Assembly: GCA_035533475.1 (NCBI GenBank)
Contig: DATLTS010000032.1
Coordinates: 48,327 to 112,326 of the forward strand
DNA length: 64,000 nucleotides
Source: Mycobacteriales bacterium
Lineage (GTDB): Bacteria > Actinomycetota > Actinomycetes > DATLTS01
Direction: 5' to 3'
Shown here: one piece after another, positions 44,627 to 54,463 of the stretch
Numbering within the stretch: position 1 is the first letter of the stretch
How the letters are laid out: every line of letters starts with the position of its first letter
The notes under the pieces: model-generated
Seen by the model: only the letters and a program-made list of their open reading frames with translations
What the model was told of the DNA's origin: nothing
The model's database searches: none
Position numbers and translations under genes: made by a program

Positions 44627-45780
44627 GCCTGGAACTCCTCGATCCGGGTGATCTCGCGGGCCCGCCGGCGGGCCCAGCCGTCGGCTTCTAGGACATCGGC
44701 AAGTCGCAGCCCGGACTGGTGGGGCAGGTGCTCGGCGACGACCCGCTCGACGGTGTCGACGATGTCGAGGAAGCCGAGCCGACCGGCGAGGAATGCGGCG
44801 ACGCACACCTCGTTCGCCGCGTTGTACGCGGCCGGCAGGGTGCCGCCTCCGGCGCCGACCTCCCGGGCCAGCCGCACGGCCGGGAAAGTCTGCTCGTCGA
44901 GCGGCTCGAACTGCCAACAGGCCGCCGCGGTCCAGTCCAGCGCGGGGGCGGCGTCGGGCACCCGGTCCGGCCAGCCCAGGGCGAGCGCGATCGGCAGTCG
45001 CATGTCCGGAGGCGAGGCCTGCGCGATCGTCGCTCCGTCGCTGAATTCCACCAGCGAATGCACCACCGACTGCGGATGGACAACCACGTCGATCCGGTCC
45101 AGCGGGATCCCGAACAGCAGGTTCGCCTCGATCACCTCGAGACCTTTGTTCACCAGCGTCGCCGAGTTCACCGTTACCAGCGGGCCCATGTCCCACGTCG
45201 GATGCGCGAGCGCCTCCGCGGGGGTGACCGCACCCAGCTCGGACCTGGTCCGGCCGCGGAACGGACCCCCGCTGGCCGTGAGGACCAGGCGGCGCACCTC
45301 GCCAGGGGAGCCGCCACGCAGGCACTGCGCCAGCGCCGAGTGCTCGGAGTCCACCGCCACGATCCGGTCCACCCGGTCGGCGATTAGCGGGCCGCCGATG
45401 ATGAGCGACTCCTTGTTCGCGAGCGCGAGCCGGCGCCCGGCGTCGAGCGCGGCGAGCGTGGCACCCAGGCCGGCGGCGCCGGCGACGGCGTTGAGCACGA
45501 CGTCGCAGGGCCAGCCGGCCAACTCGGCGACGGCGTCCGGGCCGACCAGCAGCTTTACCCCACCGTTCAGCGCGTCGCGCACCGCCGCCGCCGCCTCGGG
45601 GCGGCTTACCGCGACCACCTCCGCCCCGGTCCGGGCCGCCTGGGCGGCGAGCTGCGCGGGGTCCGAACCGGCGGCCGCGAGCCCGATGACGCGGAACCGC
45701 TCCGGATTGCGCGCGACGACGTCGAGGGCCTGCCGGCCGATCGAGCCGGTGCTACCGAGCAGCACGACGTCGCGGGTCAC
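44623..45780 (-). CDS. dxr: 1-deoxy-D-xylulose 5-phosphate reductoisomerase
   Basis: 385 residues from a GTG at 45780. Second step of the MEP pathway, NADPH- and Mn/Mg-dependent. The NADPH motif GSTGSIG is at residues 9-15; the metal/substrate segments VDSEHSA and [10 protein letters not shown] are visible near 142-148 and 168-177. Length is typical. rseP overlaps its stop; rlmN is upstream with a 75-base gap. Confidence 0.98.
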   Translation of the reverse strand: MTRDVVLLGSTGSIGRQALDVVARNPERFRVIGLAAAGSDPAQLAAQAARTGAEVVAVSRPEAAAAVRDALNGGVKLLVGPDAVAELAGWPCDVVLNAVAGAAGLGATLAALDAGRRLALANKESLIIGGPLIADRVDRIVAVDSEHSALAQCLRGGSPGEVRRLVLTASGGPFRGRTRSELGAVTPAEALAHPTWDMGPLVTVNSATLVNKGLEVIEANLLFGIPLDRIDVVVHPQSVVHSLVEFSDGATIAQASPPDMRLPIALALGWPDRVPDAAPALDWTAAACWQFEPLDEQTFPAVRLAREVGAGGGTLPAAYNAANEVCVAAFLAGRLGFLDIVDTVERVVAEHLPHQSGLRLADVLEADGWARRRAREITRIEEFQA

Positions 45781-45833
45781 CGGTCAAGTGTCCCATCCGC
45801 GGCCGCAGGTCCCCGGCCGGAACCACGCCGCCC

Positions 45834-45865
45834 GCGGGCTCAGCCGCTCGCGGGCTCAGCCGCTC
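45834..45865. repeat. Direct 16-base duplication at the rlmN 3' end
   Basis: GCGGGCTCAGCCGCTC occurs at 45834-45849 and again, identical, at 45850-45865, with a further partial GCGG. The second copy includes the rlmN stop and last codons; the first lies in the rlmN-dxr gap. Looks like a replication-slippage duplication. Confidence 0.75.
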
Positions 45866-46932
45866 GCGGCAGCCAGCTGCCCGCAGGCCCCGTCGATATC
45901 GCGGCCCCTGGTGTCCCGGACCGTTGTCGCGATGCCGTGGCCCTCCAGCCTTCGGACGAACTCGCGCTGCGCAGCCGGTCGGGACGCCGTCCACGCGCTA
46001 CCGGGCGTCGGATTGAGCGGGATGAGATTGACATGGGCCAGCCGGCCGGCGAGCAATTCGCCGAGCAGGTCGGCACGCCAGCCCTGGTCGTTGATGTCGC
46101 GGATCAAGGCGTACTCGACGGAGAACCGTCGCCCGGTGACCGCGGCGTAGTCGACGGCTGCGGCGATCACGTCGGCGACGGGCCACCGGGTGTTCACCGG
46201 TACCAGGGTGTTCCGCAGCTCATCGTCCGGCGCGTGCAACGAGACTGCGAGCGTGATCTGCAACCCCTCCGAGCTCAGCCGGCGGATCGCGGGGACCAGC
46301 CCTACCGTGCTCACCGTGATCGAGCGCTGCCCGAGGCCGAGGCCGTGCGGGCGCGGATCGGTGAGCCGGCGGACGGCCGCGAGGACCGCCCGGTAGTTGG
46401 CCAGCGGCTCCCCCATCCCCATGAAGACGACGTTGCTCACCCGGGCCGGGGCGCCGGCGAGCTCGCCACGGCCGAGAGCACGGGCCGCCGCGACCACCTG
46501 CTCGACGATTTCGGCGGTGCTGAGGTTGCGGGTGAGCCCCGCCTGCCCGGTAGCGCAGAACGGGCAGCCCATCCCGCAGCCGGCCTGGCTAGACACGCAA
46601 ACGGTCACCCGCTCCGGGTAACGCATGACCACCGATTCGATCAGCGTCCCGTCCAGGCCCCGCCACAGCGTCTTGCGGGTGGCCCCGCGGTCGCTGGACA
46701 GGTGGCGCACGGCGGTCAACAGGTCGGGCAGCATGGCCGCCGCCAGCGGACCCCGCTCGGCGGCCGGGATGTCGGTCATCGCGTCCGGGTCATCGCCGAG
46801 GCGGGAGAAGTAGTGCCGGGCAAGCTGATCCGCCCGGTAGGCCGGGGCGCCGAGAACCGTCACCGCGGCCCGCCGCTGCTCAGGGGTGAGGTCGGCGAGA
46901 TGGCGGGGCGGTCGCGCGGCGCGGGTGGGCAT
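45856..46932 (-). CDS. rlmN: Dual-specificity 23S rRNA/tRNA adenine C2-methyltransferase RlmN
   Basis: 358 residues. Radical-SAM enzyme that methylates A2503 of 23S rRNA and A37 of some tRNAs. CxxxCxxC is Cys119, Cys123, Cys126 in [10 protein letters not shown]. The catalytic Cys region near residue 340 is reached in the C-terminal [16 protein letters not shown] stretch. The next gene upstream, cdsA, is separated by 157 bases that contain a 62-base palindrome. The C-terminus ends in a run of Ala/Ser coded partly by a local 16-base duplication. Confidence 0.96.
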   Translation of the reverse strand: MPTRAARPPRHLADLTPEQRRAAVTVLGAPAYRADQLARHYFSRLGDDPDAMTDIPAAERGPLAAAMLPDLLTAVRHLSSDRGATRKTLWRGLDGTLIESVVMRYPERVTVCVSSQAGCGMGCPFCATGQAGLTRNLSTAEIVEQVVAAARALGRGELAGAPARVSNVVFMGMGEPLANYRAVLAAVRRLTDPRPHGLGLGQRSITVSTVGLVPAIRRLSSEGLQITLAVSLHAPDDELRNTLVPVNTRWPVADVIAAAVDYAAVTGRRFSVEYALIRDINDQGWRADLLGELLAGRLAHVNLIPLNPTPGSAWTASRPAAQREFVRRLEGHGIATTVRDTRGRDIDGACGQLAAASG

Positions 46933-47004
46933 CGCCCGCCAGTCTCACACGAAGCCGGAGCCCTCATGATCCACACCGATGGGGCCCGTTCCCGCTCGCC
47001 AAGC

Positions 47005-47066
47005 CGCGAGTGTGCAATTTCCGACAGCGTCCACGCGTGGACCTTGTCGGAAATTGCACACTCGCG
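47005..47066. repeat. 62-base near-perfect palindromic element
   Basis: Perfect 22-base arms at 47005-47026 and 47045-47066 (left arm starts CGCGAGTGTGCAATTTCC) enclose an 18-base centre that itself holds the palindrome GTCCACGCGTGGAC at 47029-47042. Only the two positions on each side of the centre do not pair well. It is AT-richer than its surroundings. It lies between cdsA and rlmN. Could be a REP/MITE-like element, a protein-binding site or a strong terminator. I see no second copy in the window. Confidence 0.85.
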
Positions 47067-47089
47067 CCGGTCTACCCCGGCTAGCGGGC

Positions 47090-47947
47090 TCAGTGGTGCA
47101 CGTGCGGGACGAACGCGCTGAGCAGCAGCCAGGCGACCGGGGCGCTCGGGAGCAACGAGTCGAGCCGGTCCATCAGTCCGCCGTGGCCGGGCAACACGCG
47201 GCCCATGTCCTTGACCCCGAGATCCCGCTTGATCATCGACTCTCCGAGGTCCCCGAGGGTCGCGGTGCAGACCATGGCCAGGCCGAATACCACGCCCTGC
47301 CAGACCGCCCCGCCGAGCAGGAACGGCACCGTCAACCCGCCGAACGTCGCGCATGCGATCGTCGAGCCGGCAAATCCCTCCCAGGATTTCTTGGGGCTGA
47401 TCGTGGGGGCCATGAGATGCCGCCCGGCGAGGACACCTGCGGCATACCCGCCGACGTCGGAGCAGACGACCGTCGCGATGAACACCGTGACCCGGCGGGC
47501 ACCGTCCGCCGGCACGACGAGCAGGATGGCGAACCCGGTCAGGAACGGCACGTACAGCAATGCGAACAATGCGGCAGCGATGTCGGGCAGCACGTGGGCG
47601 GGTCCCCCCGCGAGGCGCCAGACCACCACGGCAACCGCGGTCAGCAGCCCGGCGACGACCATGGCTTCGGAGCCGTCGACGTAGGCCAGGCACAACATCG
47701 CGGCGCTGCCGACGGCGAGCGGCACGAAGGGCGCTGCCGGGCCGGCCGAGCGCAGGGAATGCACGAGCTCCCACAGACCGACGCTGACCGCGGCGACGAC
47801 GACGACGAGGAATGCCGGCCGGTACGTGTACAGCGTGCCCAGGAGCAACCCCCCGAGGGCGAGACCGACCCCGATCGCGACTGGCAGGTTCCGACCGGCC
47901 CGCCCCGGGGCAGCGGCAGCCGTGGGCTCGGTGTCGACGCCGGTCAT
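47090..47947 (-). CDS. cdsA: Phosphatidate cytidylyltransferase CdsA
   Basis: 285-residue membrane enzyme that makes CDP-diacylglycerol, the precursor used by PgsA in this window. About seven hydrophobic helices. The family signature S-x2-K-R/S-x4-K-D-x5-P-G-H-G-G-x2-D-R is present as SMIKRDLGVKDMGRVLPGHGGLMDR, shown here only as its key residues SMIKRD and PGHGG. The start overlaps the frr stop by one base (TGATG). Confidence 0.96.
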   Translation of the reverse strand: MTGVDTEPTAAAAPGRAGRNLPVAIGVGLALGGLLLGTLYTYRPAFLVVVVAAVSVGLWELVHSLRSAGPAAPFVPLAVGSAAMLCLAYVDGSEAMVVAGLLTAVAVVVWRLAGGPAHVLPDIAAALFALLYVPFLTGFAILLVVPADGARRVTVFIATVVCSDVGGYAAGVLAGRHLMAPTISPKKSWEGFAGSTIACATFGGLTVPFLLGGAVWQGVVFGLAMVCTATLGDLGESMIKRDLGVKDMGRVLPGHGGLMDRLDSLLPSAPVAWLLLSAFVPHVHH

Positions 47948-48504
47948 CAGACTTCGAGCAGCTCGGTTTCCTTGTGCCGGAGAACGTCCTCGACCTGGGC
48001 CACATAGCCGTGGGTGAGGTCCTCCAGCTCCTTCTCCGCCCGCCGAACGTCGTCCTCGCCGGCCTCGCCATCCTTGACCAGCCGGTCGAGGGTGTCTTTG
48101 GCGTGTCGGCGGATGTTGCGGATCGCGATCCGGCCCTCTTCCGCCTTGTGCCGGGCAACCTTGATCAGCTCTTTGCGTCGCTCCTCCGTGAGCTGCGGGA
48201 ACACGACCCGGATCAGGTTTCCGTCATTCGTGGGATTCACGCCGAGGTCGCTGTCCCGGATGGCCTTCTCGATCGCCCCGGTCGATCCCTTGTCATAGGG
48301 GCTGATCACGGCCATCCGCGGCTCCGGCACGTGAAATGAGGCCAGCTGATGGATCGGCGTGGGGGCCCCGTAGTAGTCGGCGACGAGCTTCTGGAACATC
48401 TGCGGCGACGCCCGCCCGGTGCGGAGCGTGGAAAGGTCCTCGCGGAGGACGTGCACCGCCTTCTCCATCTTCGCTTCGGCCTCGAGCAGAGTCTCGTCGA
48501 TCAC
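47947..48504 (-). CDS. frr: Ribosome recycling factor
   Basis: 185 residues, the standard length. Splits post-termination ribosomes with EF-G. The three-helix bundle starts with [20 protein letters not shown] and contains [24 protein letters not shown] core sequence. GTG start with GGAGGAGCC upstream. Overlaps cdsA by one base and follows pyrH after 28 bases. Confidence 0.98.
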   Translation of the reverse strand: MIDETLLEAEAKMEKAVHVLREDLSTLRTGRASPQMFQKLVADYYGAPTPIHQLASFHVPEPRMAVISPYDKGSTGAIEKAIRDSDLGVNPTNDGNLIRVVFPQLTEERRKELIKVARHKAEEGRIAIRNIRRHAKDTLDRLVKDGEAGEDDVRRAEKELEDLTHGYVAQVEDVLRHKETELLEV

Positions 48505-48532
48505 GTCGGCTCCTCCGAATGGGCGGAACGGC

Positions 48533-49279
48533 TCACGACGCCGGCGGGGCGATCAGCGTGCCGATCTTCTCCCCGCGCACCGCCCGGGAGACGCTGGCCT
48601 CCTCGAGCAGGTCGAACACCACCACCGGCAGGAAGTTGTCCATACATAGGCTGATCGCCGCCGCGTCCATGACCTTGAGCCCTCGGGCAAGCACCTCGGC
48701 ATAGTCGAGCCGGTCGAAGCGCACCGCGTCGGGATGGGTCCGCGGATCGGCGTCGTAGACGCCGTCGACATGCGTCGCCTTGAGCAGGACTTGCGCGCCC
48801 ACCTCCAGCGAGCGCTGAGCAGCGCAGGTGTCGGTGGAGAAGAACGGGGCACCCAGACCCGCACCGAAGATGACGACCCGCCCCTTTTCCATGTGTCGCA
48901 CCGCCCGGCGCGGGATGTAAGGCTCGGCGACCTGACCCATCTGGATGGCGGTCTGCACCCGGGTCTCGACGCCGAGCTTCTCCAGGAAATCCTGCAACGC
49001 CAGGCAGTTCATCACCGTCCCGAGCATGCCCATGTAGTCGGCCCGGGCCCGGTCCATTCCCCGCTCCGCCAACTCGTGACCGCGGAAGAAGTTCCCCCCG
49101 CCGACGACGACAGCGGTCTGCACACCGCGGGCCACGACCTCGGCCAGCTGCCGAGAGATCGCCTGGACCACGTCCGGGTCGACCCCGAGGCGGCCGCCGC
49201 CGAAGACCTCACCGGACAGTTTCAGCATGACCCGGGTCCATACCGGAGCGTCGTGCGTTTCGGCCGCCCGAGGCGTCAC
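48533..49279 (-). CDS. pyrH: UMP kinase
   Basis: 248 residues from the GTG at 49279, which has a strong AGGAGGG at correct spacing; an ATG at 49300 would add 7 residues but has no ribosome site. Phosphorylates UMP to UDP. The fold starts [12 protein letters not shown] and holds the GGGNFFRG nucleotide loop and the [10 protein letters not shown] segment. Follows tsf as in most bacteria. Confidence 0.97.
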   Translation of the reverse strand: MTPRAAETHDAPVWTRVMLKLSGEVFGGGRLGVDPDVVQAISRQLAEVVARGVQTAVVVGGGNFFRGHELAERGMDRARADYMGMLGTVMNCLALQDFLEKLGVETRVQTAIQMGQVAEPYIPRRAVRHMEKGRVVIFGAGLGAPFFSTDTCAAQRSLEVGAQVLLKATHVDGVYDADPRTHPDAVRFDRLDYAEVLARGLKVMDAAAISLCMDNFLPVVVFDLLEEASVSRAVRGEKIGTLIAPPAS

Positions 49280-49318
49280 GGCGCCCTCCTCGCTGGTCAT
49301 GGTGATAGGGAGTCTGCC

Positions 49319-50161
49319 CTACGCCTCGCCGACCTTGAAGCGGGCGAAACGCACCAAGCTGAGGCCACCCTCCTCGAGGATCTGGCCGACCGTGCGCTTG
49401 TTGTCCTTCACGAAGGCCTGCTCGAGCAGGACTACCTCCTTGTAGAAGCCACTCACCCGACCTTCGACGATCTTGGAGAGCGCAGCCTCCGGCTTGCCCT
49501 CCTCGCGGGCCAGCTGCTCCGCGATCCGCCGCTCGGTCTCCACCGTGCCGGCCGGAACCTCGTCCCGGGCAAGGAACTGCGGGGCGGCCCAGGACACGTG
49601 CTTCGCAAGGTCGCTGGCCAGCTCCGCGTTCTCGCCGCCGAGCTCGACGAGGACCCCGATGGTCGGGGGCAGGTCGGGGCTCGTGCGGTGCAGGTAGGCC
49701 GCCACGTACGCACCTTCGAAGGTGACGAAGCGGTTGACCTCGAGTTTCTCGCTGAGCGCTATCCCGGCTTCGCTGAGATGGGCTTCGACCGTAATGTCCT
49801 CGGCACCGGCCAACGGGCCGCCCAGCAGCTCCGCGACGTCCGCCGGGCGCCGTTCGACGACAGTGCGCAGGACGTCGGCAGCGAGCGCTTGAAACCGCTC
49901 GCTCTTCGCGACGAAATCGGTCTCGCAGTTCAGCTCGAGCAGGGTGCCTGCGCGGGTGCCGTCGAGCCAGGCGGTGACCAGCCCGTTGGAGGCGGTTCGC
50001 TCCCCACGCTTGACGACGCCCTTGAGACCTTTGAGGCGGAGGCTTTCGATCGCCTTGTCGAAGTCGCCGTCAGCGGCGACGAGCGCCTGCTTCGTGTCGG
50101 ACATGCCAGCGCCGGTCAACTCCCGGAGCTTCTTGATGTCAGCCGTCGTGATCTCAGCCAT
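49319..50161 (-). CDS. tsf: Elongation factor Ts
   Basis: 280 residues. Nucleotide-exchange factor for EF-Tu. The N-terminal UBA-like domain has LRELTGAGMSDTKQALVAAD; TDFVAK marks the core. A small gap of 51 bases separates it from rpsB. Normal actinobacterial length. pyrH lies 39 bases downstream of its stop. Confidence 0.98.
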   Translation of the reverse strand: MAEITTADIKKLRELTGAGMSDTKQALVAADGDFDKAIESLRLKGLKGVVKRGERTASNGLVTAWLDGTRAGTLLELNCETDFVAKSERFQALAADVLRTVVERRPADVAELLGGPLAGAEDITVEAHLSEAGIALSEKLEVNRFVTFEGAYVAAYLHRTSPDLPPTIGVLVELGGENAELASDLAKHVSWAAPQFLARDEVPAGTVETERRIAEQLAREEGKPEAALSKIVEGRVSGFYKEVVLLEQAFVKDNKRTVGQILEEGGLSLVRFARFKVGEA

Positions 50162-50212
50162 GACTCACTTCCGTCGTCGCAGGTCAGGGGGTCGGGAAAC
50201 CGGGGCAGGCGA

Positions 50213-51142
50213 TCAGGCCTCGGAGGGGGGGCCCTCACCGGCCGGCGTCTGCTCCGCATCGGATGCCGCGGCCCGGTCGGGTTCCTCGGCCGGGGGGATG
50301 GACGCGCCATCCGCCGCCGCGGTTTGCGCATCGGCACCGGCCGGAGCCGCCGACGGGGCCTGTCCGGCGAGCAATTCGCGCTCCCAGTCGGGAAGCGGCT
50401 CCTCACCGGCAAGTTCCGCCGCCGGCTCGGGCTTCTCCTCGGCGCTGGCCAGACCCGCCCTGGCGATCAGGCCTTCGGCGACCGCGTCGGCGATCACCCG
50501 GGTCAGCAGGGTGACTGACCGGATCGCGTCGTCGTTGCCGGGGATCGCGTAATCCACCTCGTCCGGGTCACAGTTGGTGTCGAGGATCGCAACCACCGGA
50601 ATGCCGAGCTTGCGTGCCTCCCCGACCGCGATGTGCTCCTTCTTCGTATCGACGATCCACACCGCACTGGGAAGCCGGCCCATGTCCCGGATCCCGCCGA
50701 GCGAACGGTCGAGCTTCTCCCGCTCGCGTTGGAGCTGCAGCGACTCCTTCTTGGTCCGGACCTGGGTGTCCCCGGTCTGCTCGATCACCTCGAGCTCCTT
50801 CAGTCGCTGGAGCCGCTGGTAGACGGTGGAGAAGTTCGTGAGCATCCCCCCGAGCCAGCGCTGGTTCACGTAGGGCATCCCCACCCGGCGGGCCTGATCG
50901 GCGATCGATTCCTGGCCCTGCTTCTTCGTGCCGACGAACAGGATGGATCCGCCGTGAGCGACCGTCTCCTTGACGAAGTCGTACGCCCGGTCGATGAACG
51001 CCAGCGACTGCTGGAGATCGATGATGTAGATGCCATTGCGCTCGGTGAAGATGAATCGCTTCATCTTCGGGTTCCACCGTCGGGTCTGATGCCCGAAGTG
51101 AACGCCGCTCTCGAGCAGCTGGCGCATGGTGACGACGGCCAC
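50213..51142 (-). CDS. rpsB: 30S ribosomal protein S2
   Basis: 309 residues. The S2 body (1-240) is normal, with [14 protein letters not shown] and [11 protein letters not shown]. The last ~75 residues are an Ala/Pro/Glu-rich, low-complexity acidic tail, longer than in E. coli but usual in actinobacteria. The 208-base gap upstream to whiG (51143-51350) must hold the rpsB promoter; I see no clear hexamers in it. The M23 peptidase gene often found there in Streptomyces is missing. Confidence 0.97.
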   Translation of the reverse strand: MAVVTMRQLLESGVHFGHQTRRWNPKMKRFIFTERNGIYIIDLQQSLAFIDRAYDFVKETVAHGGSILFVGTKKQGQESIADQARRVGMPYVNQRWLGGMLTNFSTVYQRLQRLKELEVIEQTGDTQVRTKKESLQLQREREKLDRSLGGIRDMGRLPSAVWIVDTKKEHIAVGEARKLGIPVVAILDTNCDPDEVDYAIPGNDDAIRSVTLLTRVIADAVAEGLIARAGLASAEEKPEPAAELAGEEPLPDWERELLAGQAPSAAPAGADAQTAAADGASIPPAEEPDRAAASDAEQTPAGEGPPSEA

Positions 51143-51350
51143 GGCCGGAAGCCCCTTCCAGCGCCCGCACCGGGGCGCGCTCGGTTCGTCGCGGCGGCCG
51201 GTGGCCGCCGCCCTGGCGCCCCGCCGTGGGCCACCGTCTCCAGTGGACCGAGCAGACCGGCACCGGCACGAGGCCGGGTGGGCGCGCGATTGTCAGCCCA
51301 CGGGTACGCGGGCTGCAGGGTGCAGTGTACGGGAGGCGGCAGCGCCGCGC

Positions 51351-52244
51351 TCAGTCCCGACCCTCGGCGAGCTTGCCGCGAAGCTGGAGCACGGCCTTCG
51401 TATGCATCTGGCAGATCCGGCTCTCGGTTACGCCGAGCACTTGACCGATCTCGGCGAGCGTCAAGCCCTCGTAGTAGTACAGCGTGACGACGATCTTCTC
51501 CCGCTCGGGAAGCATGTTGATGGCCCGAGCCAGCAGGTACTTCGTCTCCTCGGTTTCGAATGCCGCTACCGGATCCTCCGCCCGGGTGTCCTCGAGCGTG
51601 TCCACCAGCGAGAGCTTGTCCCCGCGCTCGCCACCGACGTTGAGCAACTCGTCGAGGGCCACGACGTTGACGAACGACACCTGGCTGAAGATCGTGTGCA
51701 GCTCGTCGAGGGTGAGCCCGAGCTCATTCGCGACCTCCCCCTCGGTCGGCGTACGGCTGAGCTTGCCTTCGAGCGCGGCGTAGGCGCGTTCGACCTCACG
51801 CGCCTTGTAGCGCACCGAGCGCGGGATCCAGTCGATCGCCCGCAACTCGTCGATGATGGCGCCCTTGATCCGACTTATGGCGTAGGTCTCGAACTTGATC
51901 GCCCGACTCAGGTCGAACTTCTCAATCGCGTCGATGAGCCCGAAGATGCCGTAGCTCACCAGATCGGCCTGCTCGATGTTCGACGGCAACCCAACGCCGA
52001 CCCGCCCGGCGACGTATTTCACCAGCGGTGAGTAGTGCAGGATCAAGCGCTCCCGAAGGTGCGCCTCGCCCCCGGCTTTGAACTCGCGCCAAAGCTGGCC
52101 GATCGCAGCATCGACCGCAGCCGGGTCTGGTTCTAGGCTGCCCGGTTCGTCCGGGGTGTCCGCCACGGTCGCCGCGGAAGCCGCTGAGGCGCCGCCCGCG
52201 CGTGCGCGTCCCCGAACTTCACGCCCTGGGGTGCGCCCGGTCAT
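51351..52244 (-). CDS. whiG: RNA polymerase sigma factor WhiG
   Basis: 297 residues. FliA/WhiG-type sigma factor. Region 2 contains [17 protein letters not shown], then [20 protein letters not shown]; regions 3 and 4 follow, with [20 protein letters not shown] as the -35-binding HTH. In Streptomyces WhiG commits aerial hyphae to sporulation and is held by RsiG with c-di-GMP; in motile relatives it drives flagellar genes. The variable N-terminus (1-50) is Ala/Gly-rich. The ATG at 52244 lies inside the last 26 bases of xerC; a later start is possible. Confidence 0.94.
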   Translation of the reverse strand: MTGRTPGREVRGRARAGGASAASAATVADTPDEPGSLEPDPAAVDAAIGQLWREFKAGGEAHLRERLILHYSPLVKYVAGRVGVGLPSNIEQADLVSYGIFGLIDAIEKFDLSRAIKFETYAISRIKGAIIDELRAIDWIPRSVRYKAREVERAYAALEGKLSRTPTEGEVANELGLTLDELHTIFSQVSFVNVVALDELLNVGGERGDKLSLVDTLEDTRAEDPVAAFETEETKYLLARAINMLPEREKIVVTLYYYEGLTLAEIGQVLGVTESRICQMHTKAVLQLRGKLAEGRD

Positions 52245-53163
52245 AGGTGGCCTTCAGTCGGTCGATGGACACGTGGGTGTATATCTGCGTTGTTGCGAGC
52301 GTAGCGTGACCGAGCAGTTCCTGGACGCTTCTCAGGTCAGCTCCGCCTTCCAGCAGATGTGTGGCCGCCGTGTGTCGCAGCCCGTGCGGTCCCATGTCCG
52401 GGGCGCCCGGGACGGCCGACAGCCGGGCATGGACGACGCGCCGAACGGTGCGCGGGTCGATCCGCCCCCCCCGGGCGCCGAGGAAGAGGGCCGGCCCACT
52501 TACCGGGCCCACGGCGCGGGGTCGCCCCTCGGCGAGATAGCTCCGGACGGCCCGCAGAGCCGGCACCCCGATCGGAACCGTGCGCTCCTTGCCGCCCTTT
52601 CCGAGCACGCGGATCACCCGACGGCCTTCGTCGAGGTCGTCGATGTCCAAGCCGGTCAGCTCGCTGACCCGGATCCCGCTGGCATAGAGCAACTCGAGGA
52701 TGGCCTGGTCGCGCAGTTCGGCGCCGGGATCGGCGACCAGGTTCGCGGCGGCTTCGCTCGGCGGCGGGTTCATCAGCTCCGCCACCTCAGGTCCGGTGAG
52801 CACATGCGGCAGCGCCCGCTGCGCACGAGGGGTACCGAGCAGCTGCCCGGGGTCGTGGTCGAGCAGGCCGCGACGGAACCCCCAGGCGGTGAAGACCCGC
52901 GCGGCGGCCGCCCGGCGACCGAGCGTGCTCCGGGCCGCACCCTGGCTACGGAGCCGGGCCAGCCAGCTGCGCAGGACCGCGAGGTCGAGATCGGCGAGCT
53001 CGGTGTGTCCGAGCCGGGTCGCGTGGTCGAGGAGGCTGGCCACGTCGCCGCCGTACGCGCGCACGGTGTGCGCGGACAGCCCGCGCTCGAGAGCCAGGTG
53101 CCGGATGAAGCCAGTCCATGCGGCGGCGAGCGGGGGCGGCAACTCGCCGGGCGGGGCGGACAC
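52219..53163 (-). CDS. xerC: XerC-type tyrosine recombinase
   Basis: 314 residues from the GTG at 53163. All catalytic residues are visible: Arg165 (SGIRVSEL), a Lys near 189-192 (GKGGKER), His260 and Arg263 ([13 protein letters not shown]), His286 ([11 protein letters not shown]) and Tyr295. The size and conserved place between dprA and whiG argue for a housekeeping dimer-resolving recombinase rather than a phage integrase; there is no att-like repeat around it. The C-terminus overlaps the whiG start. Confidence 0.9.
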   Translation of the reverse strand: MSAPPGELPPPLAAAWTGFIRHLALERGLSAHTVRAYGGDVASLLDHATRLGHTELADLDLAVLRSWLARLRSQGAARSTLGRRAAAARVFTAWGFRRGLLDHDPGQLLGTPRAQRALPHVLTGPEVAELMNPPPSEAAANLVADPGAELRDQAILELLYASGIRVSELTGLDIDDLDEGRRVIRVLGKGGKERTVPIGVPALRAVRSYLAEGRPRAVGPVSGPALFLGARGGRIDPRTVRRVVHARLSAVPGAPDMGPHGLRHTAATHLLEGGADLRSVQELLGHATLATTQIYTHVSIDRLKATYDRAHPRA

Positions 53164-53194
53164 CCATGAACGGTCCGGCCTGGCGTGCGGCGGG

Positions 53195-54463
53195 TCAAGC
53201 CGCCCCGCCGCTGCCGCCGAAGGGCAACTGCCGACCGGCCGGGCGGGACTGCACCGCCTGGCGGCCGTTTGGAGCGCCCGGCGGGCGGAACCGCGGCCCC
53301 GCGCGTCTGCTGGGCATGGCCGCGGGGCCGAGTCGCCACCCCTCGCCGGAGCGCTCGACCAGGCCGAGCCCGGCGAGCAACCCCAGGCTGCCGAGCACGG
53401 TTGCCGGGTCGAAACCGGCGGTGACGGCGATCTGCTCGGGACCAACCGCGCGGCGGACGGGAACCGCGTCCAGGACCCGGGCGGCCTCGGCGGGCAGTCC
53501 GTCGCGGGCCGATCCGGACGGCGACCCCGGCCCCTCCGGCCCGAGATCGGCCCCCAGACGCCCCACCGCCTCCACCACGTCGTCGATCCCCCGGACCAGG
53601 GTCGCGGCGACGTCGCGGATCAGCCGGTGGCAGCCGGCGGAGCCGGACTCGGTGACCTGCCCGGGAACGGCCATGACCATCCGGCCGAGCCGGGCGGCAT
53701 GCGCCGCCGTGGAGAGGGCGCCGCTGCGGACCCCGGCTTCGACGACGACCGTGCCGAGCCCGAGGGCCGCGATCAGCCGGTTGCGCTGGAGGAAACGGGT
53801 CCGGAACGGTTGCGCCCCTGGGGGGTGCTCGGAGACGAGCAGGCCGGACTCCCGGATCCGATCGAAGAGCCGGGCATGGCCGCTGGGGTAACGCACATCC
53901 ACGCCGCAGGCGAGGACCGCGACGGTAGCGCCCTCGGCAACCAGGCAACCGCGATGCGCGGCCCCGTCGATGCCGTAGGCCCCGCCGGAGACCACCACCC
54001 ACCCCCGGTCGGCGAGCCCGGCACCGAGTTCGCCCGCGACGTAGAGCCCGTACTCGCTGGCCGCCCGGGTGCCGACGACCGCCACCGCTCGGCCGTCGAG
54101 GCTCGCGAGGGACCCGCTGCCGCGGACCCAGAGCGCGAATGGGGCGCAGTCGGCCGCGACGAGCACGTCGAGCGCCTCGGGCCACTCGGCGTCGCCGGGG
54201 CAGACCAGCCGGCCGCCCTCCCGGCTGATGGTCTCGAGGTCGCGCTCGGGATCGGTGACGTCGGCCCGCAGGGCGACCCCCGCCAGTCGGCTGTCCCGCA
54301 CGCGCGGGTCCCGCGACCGAAGCGCGGCCCAGGCGGTGATCACCCCCACCGAGCGCACCAACCGAGCCACGTCCTGGTGTCCCGGCTCGCTGACCCGAGT
54401 CAGCGCAGCTCGGGCCAGCCGTTCCTCGTCACTCACCGGAGCCGATCCGCGTTGGTCCATCAC
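53195..54463 (-). CDS. dprA: DNA-processing protein DprA
   Basis: 422 residues. Rossmann-like domain loads RecA on single-stranded DNA during natural transformation; its role in actinobacteria is not well defined. Core motifs AVVGTRAASEYG and VSGGAYGIDGAAHRG are intact, and TESGSAGCHRLI is the common family segment. A C-terminal winged-helix domain (about 340-400) is present. The start overlaps the comM stop by 4 bases. A 31-base gap leads to xerC. Confidence 0.95.
   Translation of the reverse strand: MMDQRGSAPVSDEERLARAALTRVSEPGHQDVARLVRSVGVITAWAALRSRDPRVRDSRLAGVALRADVTDPERDLETISREGGRLVCPGDAEWPEALDVLVAADCAPFALWVRGSGSLASLDGRAVAVVGTRAASEYGLYVAGELGAGLADRGWVVVSGGAYGIDGAAHRGCLVAEGATVAVLACGVDVRYPSGHARLFDRIRESGLLVSEHPPGAQPFRTRFLQRNRLIAALGLGTVVVEAGVRSGALSTAAHAARLGRMVMAVPGQVTESGSAGCHRLIRDVAATLVRGIDDVVEAVGRLGADLGPEGPGSPSGSARDGLPAEAARVLDAVPVRRAVGPEQIAVTAGFDPATVLGSLGLLAGLGLVERSGEGWRLGPAAMPSRRAGPRFRPPGAPNGRQAVQSRPAGRQLPFGGSGGAA

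Noticed and set aside
43457..46150. 897-residue plus-strand frame across rseP, dxr and rlmN
   Set aside because: Antisense to three conserved genes; Ser/Arg/Thr-rich second half is typical of a shadow frame.
52219..53163. Tyrosine recombinase as mark of an integrated mobile element
   Set aside because: It sits in the conserved dprA-xerC-whiG order, with no att-like repeats, phage genes or unusual composition nearby.
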